Below, piece by piece: positions 25,155 through 35,780 of a stretch of DNA of 64,000 nt. The position numbers and the translations under genes are program-made. This stretch comes from Carallia brachiata (Eukaryota; Streptophyta; Magnoliopsida; Malpighiales; Rhizophoraceae), in assembly GCA_021464245.1 (NCBI GenBank), contig JADCRB010000010.1:4525816-4589815 (forward strand), given 5' to 3'. Every line of letters starts with the position of its first letter. The stretch's first letter is position 1. The notes below the pieces were generated by a model. That model made no database searches and was not told the DNA's origin. It saw only the letters and a list, made by a program, of their open reading frames with translations.

Positions 25155-25672
25155 GGGGTGGCAAAAATTATTCCAGGCTCATATAATTCGAATTGAATCA
25201 TTTGAAATTCGACTCGATCTAATATGTATTAACTAAAAAATTAAATCAAACGTAACTTAAAATATTGGAAACCAAAATATTCTAAAACTTGGATATTCCA
25301 AAATTAAAATGACACAAAATCCAATTGACTTCAAATTTTATTAACCAAAAAAAAATCTAATTATTAAAATTAGAAACTCAAGTAACTCTTGTCCAAACTC
25401 AAAAGAATGAAACTTGAAAGGCTGAAATTTAATATATGTATGATATCTCATGAGCTTAATAATCTATATGTCTAAAATCAGATTAACTCAAATTCCTAAT
25501 ATTTGGAACCTTAATGACCTAAGATCTCATTACCTCTAAATTCGAATTATTCAAAACTCGAATGATTAAAACCCGATGATCTTAAACCAAATAAGTCTAT
25601 AACCTAAATAACCCAATACACAAATTAAACCGACTCAAACTGATCCTACCTCGCCCTTTGCCACCTCTATCT
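25155..25672. mobile_element. hAT-like non-autonomous element
   Basis: The terminal inverted repeats GGGGTGGCAAA (25155-25165) and TTTGCCACCTC (25657-25667) differ at one position. The 7-bp direct repeat AGAGCTA flanks it at 25148-25154 and 25673-25679. With the next base it becomes an 8-bp duplication with one mismatch, the hAT length. The right end carries five extra bases (tatct) before the duplication. The interior is AT-rich with repeated tcgaa/aactcg motifs and no transposase. Confidence 0.75.
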
Positions 25673-25679
25673 AGAGCTA

Positions 25680-26556
25680 TGGGTTTGTTTCAAACAATAC
25701 AAATTGCAAATAGAAACAGAAAACTCTGAAGCTGAAAAGAACATGCAACAAGCCACAGGGCAATCTCTACCAGCACAGAAGATTCCATTCCAGTTCGTGA
25801 CACTATAATTTTGAAATAGAGCAATATCAAAGGGAAGCCAATCTGTTTTTGGTACAAAAGAAAAGGAAGGACATTTGGAAAACAAAAGACATAAATTCCA
25901 ACGTAGGTGTCATCTGCATATTCATAGTAAATCAAACTCTAGACGTAACACCAACGAATTTGATTCGAGACTGCAATTATTATGCATGCCGTTGATTATT
26001 CCGTACAATCTCTGGATATACGACTTCAAACAAATAACTTTACGTTTCAATTTTCACAAAAGAAAATCTCAATTCACAAATCACACACCTAGAGATAATG
26101 TGTGTTTTTTTGAAAAAAAAAATCCATATGTTTTTTTACCTTCAATTATTCTTAATTTCATGGAATGTTTAAGGGCTCTCACAACACTAATATAAGAAAA
26201 ATGATAGATAGACATAGATATGTGTATAAAAAATTAACAGGTAGAGAGAGAAAAGAAGCAGAATAAAATTGATGTACAATTTCACAAAATTTTTACATAC
26301 AATAGACTTGAACTCAAACAAAAAAACCCGTCATGCCCCCTTCTCAACCGTCCTCCTCCCACTATCCGAATTCTTAATATAATAATCCAAACATACCTGC
26401 ATTGTTGTAGCTTGTTAGTACTCCGTTAAGTCAAGCACAACAGGAATTCAGTTCTTTATCCTCCCCTCGACCCCTCCCCCAACCATAAAAAAGTGGATAT
26501 ATATATATATATATATGGTCAAAGCTACCGTCACAATATGCTCTAGTAGTTGTTCG
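25680..26556. other. gene-free intergenic DNA
   Basis: I see no supported gene. An (AT)10 microsatellite lies at 26497-26516. Confidence 0.5.
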
Positions 26557-26565
26557 ACTTCACAG

Positions 26566-27442
26566 CATGGACGAAGCCACGTTGAGGCTGGGCAATTGCC
26601 CCTTAGTTTTAATTTTTATTAATAATAGATTTCCAAAGAATGCCATAACACATCTGTTAGCCTAATTGTTCGGGGGAATTTCCTCCCCCCCCCCCCCCCC
26701 CCCCCCCACAACCCAAAATCATCCCAAGGTCGAGACTCGGCGGCTAACAATAGTTGTGATTTTGCCTTTTTTTTTAAATTTAAAAACCTTATTTCTTCCT
26801 CTTCTTCTTCTTTCTTTCTTTTTTTTCTCTGAAAATTGCTTTGTTTTTTGTTTCTTTTCAAGTGTATTTTTTGAGTTTCACACTTTAAAATTACACTTTT
26901 TAAAATTAAATTTATTAAATATGAGAATGTACTAAACTATCTTTTTAAATTTCATTTCATTTGCTTTTAATAATATTTGAATAATTTTTTTTTATACAAT
27001 CTTTTGAGACATATTTAATCTTTTAATAAAACAAATTGTTATCAATAGACATTCAAAAAAATATCTAGAAATATATTGTATATCCAAATATGTATTTATT
27101 TATAAATTTAACTTTAATTTTATCGATTACAATAGTTAGCCAAGAAAATTATTTTTTAACAATAAACATTATGAAGAATTTATTGGGCAGTCATATGAAA
27201 GATAAATAATTAAATAATTAAATTATTATTTATATAAAAAAATATATTTAATTACATATAAAAAATAAAAAAAATATTTTAAAATATTAAAAATCACAAA
27301 ATATAATTATAATATTTATTACTTGAAATAATTAATATAATTTTTTTATTTTTTATTGTATAAATTAATTTTATAATTATAAATATACTAAAAATACATA
27401 TAACATTTACCCCCTTAAAATGTTTTTTTTGGCTTCGTCCCT
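26566..27442. mobile_element. 877-bp non-autonomous MULE/hAT-like element
   Basis: The perfect 11-bp inverted repeat GGACGAAGCCA (26569-26579) and TGGCTTCGTCC (27430-27440) lies close to the ends. The 9-bp direct repeat ACTTCACAG flanks it at 26557-26565 and 27443-27451. Nine bases favours Mutator-like; if one base is coincidental, eight would suit hAT. The interior has a G/C-rich part with a run of 23 C (26685-26707), then an AT-rich right half. No transposase frame is present, and the open frames at 26619-26861 and 26666-26935 are by-products of homopolymers. Confidence 0.75.
26685..26707. repeat. poly(C) run, 23 bases
   Basis: An uninterrupted cytosine tract inside the transposon at 26566-27442. 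Its length may be unreliable because such runs are prone to sequencing error. Confidence 0.9.
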
Positions 27443-27451
27443 ACTTCACAG

Positions 27452-28253
27452 GACAAAGTTTCATTTCAAAGTGTTGCATATGATAGAATGTAAAGATTAA
27501 AAAAAAAAAAAAACAACAACTTATATAACTTCATATTTATTGATATGAACCGGGGCGTGGCTACCATGGCTCCTTTATATTTGGCGTCCGGCATTACCAA
27601 AAATATATATGTACGTGTCCCAGTTATTGGTACCTTGCACAATAAATTGCAAGCATCTCTGTCCATCCCAGCCTATAATTGACAGGCCCATCTCGTGATT
27701 TGTTTTGGTGGAAAACTGAAAACAGCTACAATAACAATAGCTGGACTTCATTGCTTTTGTTATCCAAATATGAAAATATATAATTTGTCGATAGCTTAGT
27801 CCCATATGGAATTAAACGGCCTCTCCATTATTATATAAAAACCAATTTTATGTCAATTTAATTGGATATACTTTAGATCAATAAAGATCCCGTTAAATGT
27901 TTTAATAAGTTAGTATTAAGTGCGTTATTTTTTTTTATTTTATTAGAACAATAAAATGATCGGGGGATTGGATTTTCTTTTTTCTGGGCATTATTAATCC
28001 AAAAACCCCGCAGTCTCCAACCGAAAAATGTCGGAATTATCGAATGTTTGGATCTTTGATTTACAGAACGGTGTTAATGGCCAATAATTGTGATTGGCAA
28101 GATGTGTAAAAAAAATTGTGATTAGGAAGCTACCAGTTATGGACCAACAGTCATATGTATGTCTTGACTCGTGATACATTTAAGATCAACTGAAATCAAA
28201 TAATCTTTTTTAGAAAAAGTTGTCCGGTCGCAGAGAACGAGTTGTCATATCAT
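27452..28253. other. gene-free intergenic DNA
   Basis: I see no supported gene. Minus frames at 27466-27805 and 27994-28179 have no recognisable motif. Confidence 0.5.
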
Positions 28254-28396
28254 TTTTTAAAACTGTAATTTATTAAATTTATTATATAATTAATTAAATT
28301 TATAGTATAATAAAAAGATAATTATCTTTTTTTTATTTAGTTATATTTATAAATAAAATAATTATATAATAAATTTAATGAGTTATATTTTAAAAA
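28254..28396. mobile_element. fold-back MITE
   Basis: The left arm (28254-28291) and right arm (28360-28396) are near-perfect complements, sharing attaaatttattatataatt against its complement. The segment is AT-only in the middle and non-coding. The target duplication is not readable because the flanks are T/A runs. Confidence 0.65.
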
Positions 28397-28544
28397 TTTT
28401 TTTGATTAATTTTTCCGACGATATAATAGGACCTTAATTTTTTTTGTTATTAACATAAACTGTAACAGTTGAATAGGAGGTCCGCCCCTGAACACAGGCT
28501 GAAATTACCATCGTTGCAGTGATACCCTGTGAATGTAATGAGCC

Positions 28545-28584
<40 letters not shown>
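28545..28584. repeat. (GA)n microsatellite
   Basis: About 20 GA units with one interruption near 28560. Confidence 0.9.
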
Positions 28585-28636
28585 GGCATGTTAGATAAAA
28601 GTCATTGGCAAATGAAATGGCTAGATGGAGTAAATA

Positions 28637-28688
28637 GGAAGGACGTCCCATTCAACAAAAAAAAAAAAAAAAAAGGAAGGACGTCCCA
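28637..28688 (+). repeat. ultra-short retroposon scar, perfect 14-bp TSD
   Basis: GGAAGGACGTCCCA occurs at 28637-28650 and 28675-28688 without mismatch. The 24 bases between are only ttcaac plus 18 A. This is the cleanest of the micro-insertions in the window and, given the perfect duplication, among the youngest. Confidence 0.85.
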
Positions 28689-29053
28689 GTGACCACAGTA
28701 CGGGCTGAGCTTGGATGGAAAGATGTGACGTTTCTTTTTCTTCAGAAATTTTATTATACAACTTAATTTCTCATAATAATAAAAAAATTTATTTTATTAA
28801 ATAATTTTTAATAATATTTTTTTAAAATTTTAATTATTTAATAATTATATATTTTAATATTATTTTATTATTATCTAAATTTTATTTTCTTGTATTTTCT
28901 TTCGTTGAAATAGGCGAGAGACTGCAGCTACTGCCACAGCATCGGAATGCAGAACCTGGCTAAGCTACCCTCTCTAGAGGTCAACAACTATTTTATCTTT
29001 CCTAGAACAGTATATCTCTCTACTAGAAGATTAGGTACTTTTTTTTTTACACT

Positions 29054-29245
29054 ATTATAATACTAAAAAATTAGTGTTTAAAATTTATTTAAATATAATT
29101 ATATTTATTTTTTATAATTGTTATTATATTTTTTATAATAAAAAATAATATATATTTTTATTGTAAAAAATATCATAATAATTAAAAAAAACTTGAGGTA
29201 TCGTTACATTTAAATAAAAATTCAGACATAAATTTTTTTTTTTTT
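29054..29245. mobile_element. probable fold-back MITE remnant
   Basis: The left part tttaaaatttatttaaatat pairs imperfectly with the right part atttaaataaaaattcagac. The centre is AT-only and partly self-complementary. It is non-coding and the boundaries are approximate. Confidence 0.4.
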
Positions 29246-29587
29246 TTTTCATTTGCTTCAATCTTATTATATTACTCCATTCAAGTGGCTCCATTATTGT
29301 ATACTTGTGTTAGTTGTTACTTTAGTCCGGTGTGCTCATTATTAGACAGTTACAATGTTAGTCCATTATTGTTGCATGTGGTTTTTCCATTTGACATGCA
29401 TTATCGTTTCCCTAGCTTAGGTTTATTTTCTATTAATTAGGATTCATCCTTATCCATTAGAGCATTAATATAGATTAACATATGATTATTTGTCATCAGG
29501 CAACCGTGATAATCTTTCTTTCATGCCTTATTTTTAATGGCAGTAAATTAATTATTTGCGTTTGTTTTCTTAAGGCACGAGAATTTG

Positions 29588-29640
29588 GCGACTCCCAAAT
29601 TCTTTTTTTTTTTTTTGGTTTCAAGCGACTCCCAAATTCT
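29588..29640 (-). repeat. ultra-short retroposon scar, perfect 16-bp TSD
   Basis: GCGACTCCCAAATTCT is repeated exactly at 29588-29603 and 29625-29640. The 21 bases between are 13 T plus ggtttcaa, which on the minus strand is ttgaaacc followed by poly(A). Confidence 0.85.
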
Positions 29641-32160
29641 AATGATCCAGTTTCAAGGTTGCGTCAGTAGATAAATCAATTTATGCTATGCTATTAATTA
29701 GTTAAGATTCAATTTTTGAGACAATATTACCACAATGTAATTTTGGATGATTTTTATTTAAAGAGACTCAACATTTTATTAGTCTTAATTTTGCAAATTT
29801 TCCAAGCACATATTCATTGTCTATCTTTAATTAAATTGCATAGCTAAATTTAGTTCGATTGTTAGAAGCTAATTCAACCTAAATATTATCTTAAGTCCTT
29901 AAATTAAAAACATTAAAATGACAAGAAAGGTTACACAAATAATTAAAAATGGCTTAAACTAGAAAATAATAAGCTAAAATTAGATAAATGAAATTTACTT
30001 TCCATGCAATTTTAAGTTGAAAAACTAAACGTCGGATTTATTAATTGTTATTTTAACTTTTTATGTTATTTCAATATTCTTGTAAAAAAAAAAAGTTTTA
30101 GTTAAGTCGAAATTACTACTACGACACTTCATTGTAGCTGCTAATCAAGTCAATCGATAGAATTTGATTTTTCTTTTGGGAAAAGGATAGGTAGACGAGT
30201 ATAAGTGAGAATTTAGTGGCTACGCAAAATTTACATAGTTGAATTGTCAAAAAATATATTAAATTAAAAAAATAAATTATTAAATATTATTAAATTAATT
30301 ATGTGTTTTTTACGAACTCACCTATACATTATCATATAGTTACCCCTCGTTTTTTATCCATATAACAAGAGAAAAAGTTTATGTATAAAGAAAACGAGAT
30401 GAAATGAGGGCTCCATATATTCAAAATATTTTTTAATTTTTAAATTTTATATTAAAAAAAAAATATTTTTTTATGCCATAAGCTCTACCACCAGATTATA
30501 TTGGCTCTCCTCTCTCCTTTTCTCCGCCTACGTACGCACATGCGTCTAATAATTCTTCCCGCGTCAAGAAAACGAAAAAGAGGGGGACACTAAGCCTAAC
30601 AGGTGGAAATTAATACAGACTGAGGTAGTTAAGGGCTGTCGTGCAGCAATTAATTTTAAATTTAATAATTATCTTAATTTTTTATAGAATATATTTAATT
30701 TTATTAATATTTAAATAATATATTTATACCTTTAAAGATAATTAAATTAAGTATTATAAATAATAATTATTTTAATTTTAACATATAAATTTAATAATTG
30801 ACGTGAAAATTTTTTTATAAAAAACAAAAAGCTCGATGATGTCAAGACTGATGTCAAAACTATTCTTCATGTTAGCTGAGCCCCAAACATTTGTGCTTGC
30901 TTGCGAAAGAGGTGCATAAATATGCGCGCGTGAGAGAGACGATTTTTTTAATTTCACTCTTTTTAAAGATATCAAATATGAAAAGTGACGGAGAATAAAA
31001 ATTAAATAGAATATAATTAAAAAAACTTAGGGAAAGATTAATTTTGTAATTACTTAAAGTAATAGTAGTTTGATAATCAATTAATATGTTTTCTTCGATA
31101 TTAACCCGATTTTGAGTCTCATTGTCGATGTCTTTCCCATAAAGTGGGTGAAAACTATATTTCGTAGTATTTAGTTTAAAACTCGTTAACATTAATATTG
31201 ATATTGAATAAGATTCATTCAGATCTATCAATACTTGAGTAATAGGTTCTCTTTGTAAAAAAAATTAAATGAATATAAAATAAGTAACTCTCAATGTCAA
31301 CTCCTCACATGCAATGACTTACATATTAATAATGCATATTTTTTTGTTAAAAAAAATAATTTTGTGAAATATAAGATTGAGTCTTTATAATATACTAGTT
31401 ATGATACATGTTCAATAAAAAAATATATAAGTAAAAAAAAAAAAAGAAAAAGTAACTAACCAGCAACAGTTCAATTAGTAATAATTTTCTTTAAAAAATG
31501 AATATTTTAAGTTTGAATCGTAGTTAGGACAAATTATTAAAAAAATAAGTAAAAGCGAGGGACTAGGCAAGTAGGCATAATAGGGGGAGGTTAGCAAAAG
31601 GATTAGAGATTTTACGTGGTTAATAACTGGAGTTCCATTATATGGCGGTATAAAATAATTTAAAAATTTATCTGTAATATAATAAATAGGGAATTATTTC
31701 AAACACATTCATAAAATGCACAATAAAAAATAAGAAAAAAATTGATTTTTTTTATTTTACATCTTGTTATTATTATTACATAAATTATAAATACTATTAT
31801 ATTATAAAAAACAATCGGGGCCACCAAAGGTAGGAACATTACCATTTATCCTAATAATTAAGCACTAGGGTCTAAGTCAAACGCGTTGATCATCAAGATA
31901 ACGAACCGAGAATCATGCAACACGGAAAAAAAAGAGAAAAAAAATCAAGTCAATAATCAGCCAAAAAAAAAATAAAAAAGGTCAACGTGCTTACATCGAC
32001 AGCAATTTGCTAGTTGTACTTCACCCCCTCCATTTTTGACTGAATCCCTATTTCCCAGGCTTCCACTAGCTTAATTCCCACAGATTCTCTCTCTATTTTA
32101 TTTTTTCAATAAAAAATTAAAACAATTAAATAATTACGACATCTCTGCGACCCTCAACCC
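29641..32160. other. gene-free AT-rich DNA upstream of the gibberellin 2-oxidase
   Basis: I see no gene. A fold-back MITE-like segment lies at about 30645-30802, where attttaaatttaataatt pairs with a degenerate complement. Near 31470-31530, cagttcaattagtaat followed by gtttgaatcg resembles the A and B boxes of a decayed tRNA-derived SINE. The last few hundred bases should contain the oxidase promoter. Confidence 0.45.
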
Positions 32161-32168
32161 ACCAGCCG

Positions 32169-32176
32169 TTATATAG
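32169..32176 (+). promoter_or_regulatory. TATA box of the gibberellin 2-oxidase gene
   Basis: The sequence gttatatagc lies about 155 bp before the start codon. A TSS near 32200 gives a leader of about 125 nt rich in tctttctc/tctctc, typical of plant 5' untranslated regions. Confidence 0.6.
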
Positions 32177-32326
32177 CATGCCCAATAACACAGGTTTTAC
32201 AGCTCAACCACCGTCCTCTTAGCTCTTTCTTTCTCTGATTCTCTCTCTGTCGCAAGTGGTTTAAGCTTTCATCTTCCCTTATTACTTTTCACAATCTTTT
32301 ATCCGAAATTTGGATAGGTAGAAATC

Positions 32327-35300
32327 ATGGTTGTGGCATCTCCAAATCCTGTCCGCACTGAAAATATCCAGGCAATTGAGCTACCCACAATAGACCTGTC
32401 AGCTGAGAGATCACAAGTGTCGAGTCTTATTGTCAAAGCCTGCGAAGATTATGGTTTCTTCAAGGTGGTCAATCACGGCGTTCCTCAGGACATCATTGCC
32501 AGACTGGAGCAGGAAAGTTTCAGGTTCTTTGCCAAACCAATTGGTGAGAAACAACAAGCTGGGCCGGCCAATCCCTTTGGTTATGGCCGCAAGAATATTG
32601 GCTTCAACGGTGACAAGGGGGAGGTTGAATATCTTCTCCTCAACACCAATCCTAACTCAATCGCACAAAGGTCCAAAACCATCTCCATTTCCGACCCATT
32701 CAAATTCAGGTACATGCGCTAGCTGTATGTATATACCTCGCTTTCAGCTTATGAACTTTTATTTACTGCACAAAGTTCTGTTTCACAATCGTTTTTCGTC
32801 TTATTTAGTTACTTTTAAAACTGTGGCTCCTTCTTATCTGTTTCGGCCTTTAACTGCGCTGGCAAATAAGTAATTGGCACAAAGGCTCCTGGTTTATTCG
32901 TCTGATGAATAAATAAATGTCGAGTTTGTTGGAACTATAGGAATTTTTACTAGTCCAATCTTTCGAACCTACAGCATTCTACCGCAACATGTCTAATGTC
33001 TATACTTAAATGGGTATATCATTTTATTTCATAATTTTAGTGCATAAACGACATTGGTGCCGAGTGAGTGCTTATTTTTTCGTTCACTCTTGCAAAAGAA
33101 GCATATTTTCGGACGCTTTGGAGATTATGCCATGTGGGTTGCCGGGGTTTTCATAGAAAACATTAGGACATACTCTATAATATGTGATTGTGTATCTCAT
33201 AACTATATTACGCGGAATGATTGTTAGATCTTGTAAAACTATGGGCTAAATGGTTCCAAGGTTGTAATGGGATTTTGCTCGCAAAATGACTCGATATGAA
33301 ACATCAAATAACACGTGGCCTTTGAACGAATTCCATTCAAAAGCTCCCTGTCACATGTGACAATGGGGTTGCAATTCTCCTAGAAGGTGGGATACCCTGT
33401 CAGACTCTTTCCTAGTCTGTCACTTCAAATAGTTGTCATGTCCCTGTCAGCGTTTCCTAATTACCGTGGAAAAGAATTTGCACAAACTTATTCTTTTACA
33501 TAATAATGATATATTTTTTTATAACAAATAATTATATGGTTAATAAATAGAGAATCTAATTTCAATTTGTATAACACTAGTTGGTTTTAAATAATTGATA
33601 ATAAGTAATTATATAATTTTATTTAAATAATTTATTTATTATTTATTTTTTTATAAATTTAATTATTTAACGACTTATATTAATTTGTTGTTATATTAAA
33701 ACTATTTAAATGAAAATATTTAAGTTTTTTTTTTTAGATAATTAAAAACACAAAAAAGCTAATAATTAGATTGATATTATTACGGTAGTCAAGTGATATT
33801 TCGAAATATCTCTCATAATTTAAGTTCGAGTCCTAACAATAACACCTATAAATTTTGACTCTTGATTCTGTGAGTTGCTAGTTGTCAATTTCAAACTCTG
33901 TAATTTTTGTGGCGGGCTTGAGGTTCCGGTCCAATAGTTATCGGAAGATTAGTTTTTGTCTATGGGTAGGGTTAAAAAAAAGCTCACACTGATGATATTA
34001 TGGAAGGTTCAATCAATTCAGCGGGAAATTGGTAAAGAAATTTTAGAAGGAAAAATCTAGGCGGGCCCTGTGTAAATAGTATGAGTTATACAATGCACTG
34101 TGATGATGTATGACGTGTGCTTTCTGTGTGAATTTCTGATCTGATCTGTGTTTGTGTTTTTGGTGGCAGCTCTGCCGCGAGTTGTTACATAGAAGCAGTT
34201 AGAGATTTGGCATGTGAGATATTAGATCTGATGGCAGAAGGGTTGTGGGTCCTGGACACTTCAGTGTTCAGCAGGCTGATCAGGGACGTCGACAATGACT
34301 CGCTGCTGCGGCTGAATCACTACCCACCTATCCCTATTTTGGACCGCAAGGATAGGGACACGTCACCTTCCTACGACGGCCACAAGGTAGGAATCGGAGA
34401 GCATTCCGACCCTCAGATCTTGACCATCCTGAGATCCAATGACGTGAGTGGCCTTGAGATATCTTTGGGAGACGGTGTGTGGGTCCCCGTTCCCCCCGAC
34501 CCCACGGCCTTCTGCGTTAATGTGGGTGACGTCTTACAGGTTAGTCAGTCGTTCATCGATCCCTCTCTCCAGTCTCTCCATATTTACATCTCTATCTCTG
34601 TCTCTGTCTAAAGTGTTGCTTTCGTCTCTCCTGTTAAATAGTCGTGACAATCTCATCAGCGGAGAAAAAACTATTGAATTGGATTGGTAAAACTATTGAA
34701 TTGGATTGGTGGAACCGATCCAAATTGGGAGAACATAATTTTGGCTACCATTAAAATAATTATGTATTTTATATAATTATATTTAATATTTTATTTATTT
34801 ACTTATTTATTTTTAATTTCAATTCAAACACGTATTATTATCTTCTTACTATGATCATTTTTTAAAAAAACCTTGTTAAGTATTTCTTAAACTGAAAATA
34901 TACAGCTGTAGCTGTAGCAGTAGAAATAGACTGGGGATTGTTTGGCTGTCAGTGGGACCCAACGCCAATTTCTTTCCGACGGAGGGGATTATCGGGGATT
35001 CAAGGACTGGCTGGTTTGACAACAAATGGAGCTGAAAAGTGCTTGCTTGGCTGTGATGTCTTGCTACTAATGGTAACAACGCGTGGGTGGTTTAGAAGCC
35101 GACCTCAAATAATAACTGAACTAGATATTTGAAACTCTTTTTGCCAAAAATAAAAATAAAAAATTGCGATTATAATGTCTAGTATCTGCGACAGAACGGT
35201 GACCATTGTTTTCGACGCCAGCGCTCTGAAAATGATATGGGCAAGAGCTTTTCAAAAAGCTTTTTTTTATCATGCATAGGTGTTGTCATAAGGTATGATG

Positions 35301-35780
35301 TTGCATTCATTTAATGACATTAATTAAAATCACATTTTCTCTTTTTATTTTGATTTTGCGTGATGATAATCTATCGTTAAAAAGAATGTATATGAAAGAG
35401 AGAACCAAATTCGAATCCCACTGTTCTATTAATTAGGGTAGTTTAATCAAATACGAATTAGCATAATGATTTTTTTTTCTTTTTAATTTTTTTCTAATCA
35501 GGCGATGACAAATGGGAGATTTGTGAGCGTGAGGCATAGAGCCTTAACGAACTCGTCGAGGTCAAGAATGTCAATGGCCTACTTCGGGGCGCCAACGCTT
35601 CAGGCAAGGATCGCGGCTCCAGCGGAGATGGCCACGGCCGTCAGGCCTGAAATGTACTACAGGCCATTCACATGGGGCGAATACAAGAAAACCGTCTATT
35701 CTCTTCGGCTAGCAGATAACCGCCTTGATCTATTCAGGATGGTGGTGCCCACAACAGGGGAAGATGATCAGGTTGCTTGA
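32327..35780 (+). CDS. GA2ox: gibberellin 2-beta-dioxygenase (C19-GA 2-oxidase type)
   Basis: This gene encodes an Fe(II)/2-oxoglutarate-dependent dioxygenase that inactivates bioactive gibberellins and their precursors by 2-beta-hydroxylation in the cytosol. Exons are 32327-32709, 34170-34539 and 35502-35780, with GT-AG introns in phases 2 and 0, giving 343 aa, the usual family length. The start has good context (gaaatcATGG). The N-terminal non-heme dioxygenase domain spans about residues 18-120 ([20 protein letters not shown]). The catalytic domain follows, with Fe ligands H206 and D208 (GEHSDPQ) and H263 (VRHRAL), and the 2-oxoglutarate-binding R273-M-S275. The substrate-side LRLNHYPP motif is at about 174-181. 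The three-exon layout and the [11 protein letters not shown] and [11 protein letters not shown] segments fit the C19 clade rather than the C20 clade. The exon 1/2 junction ([13 protein letters not shown]) departs slightly from the family's usual sequence. All catalytic residues are intact, and intron 1 carries a cluster of homeodomain-type sites. The identity is firm; the exact paralogue number is not. Confidence 0.95.
33348..33450. promoter_or_regulatory. intronic TGACAG/CTGTCA cluster, candidate KNOX/BELL module
   Basis: Inside intron 1 of the oxidase, four CTGTCA cores (complement TGACAG) occur at 33348-33353, 33397-33402, 33417-33422 and 33444-33449. The related TGACA and TTGTCA occur at 33358-33362 and 33433-33438. 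The first site forms the perfect 14-bp palindrome TGTCACATGTGACA (33349-33362). Maize KNOTTED1 is known to bind a TGAC-rich intron element of ga2ox1. Binding here is inferred from sequence only. Confidence 0.5.
33784..33850 (+). repeat. SINE-like head in oxidase intron 1
   Basis: ggtagtcaagtg (A-box-like) and gttcgagtcc (B-box-like, 33824-33833) are arranged as in tRNA-derived SINEs. No tail or duplication was resolved, so this is a remnant at best. Confidence 0.3.

Noticed and set aside
26619..26935. Pro-rich or Gly-rich small proteins on both strands
   Set aside because: Both are created by the 23-C run inside a transposon and have no promoter or homologue-like features.
32430..32873. 147-codon plus-strand frame overlapping oxidase exon 1
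   Set aside because: It is the +1 shadow of a confirmed exon and runs into intron 1; the translation has no family features.
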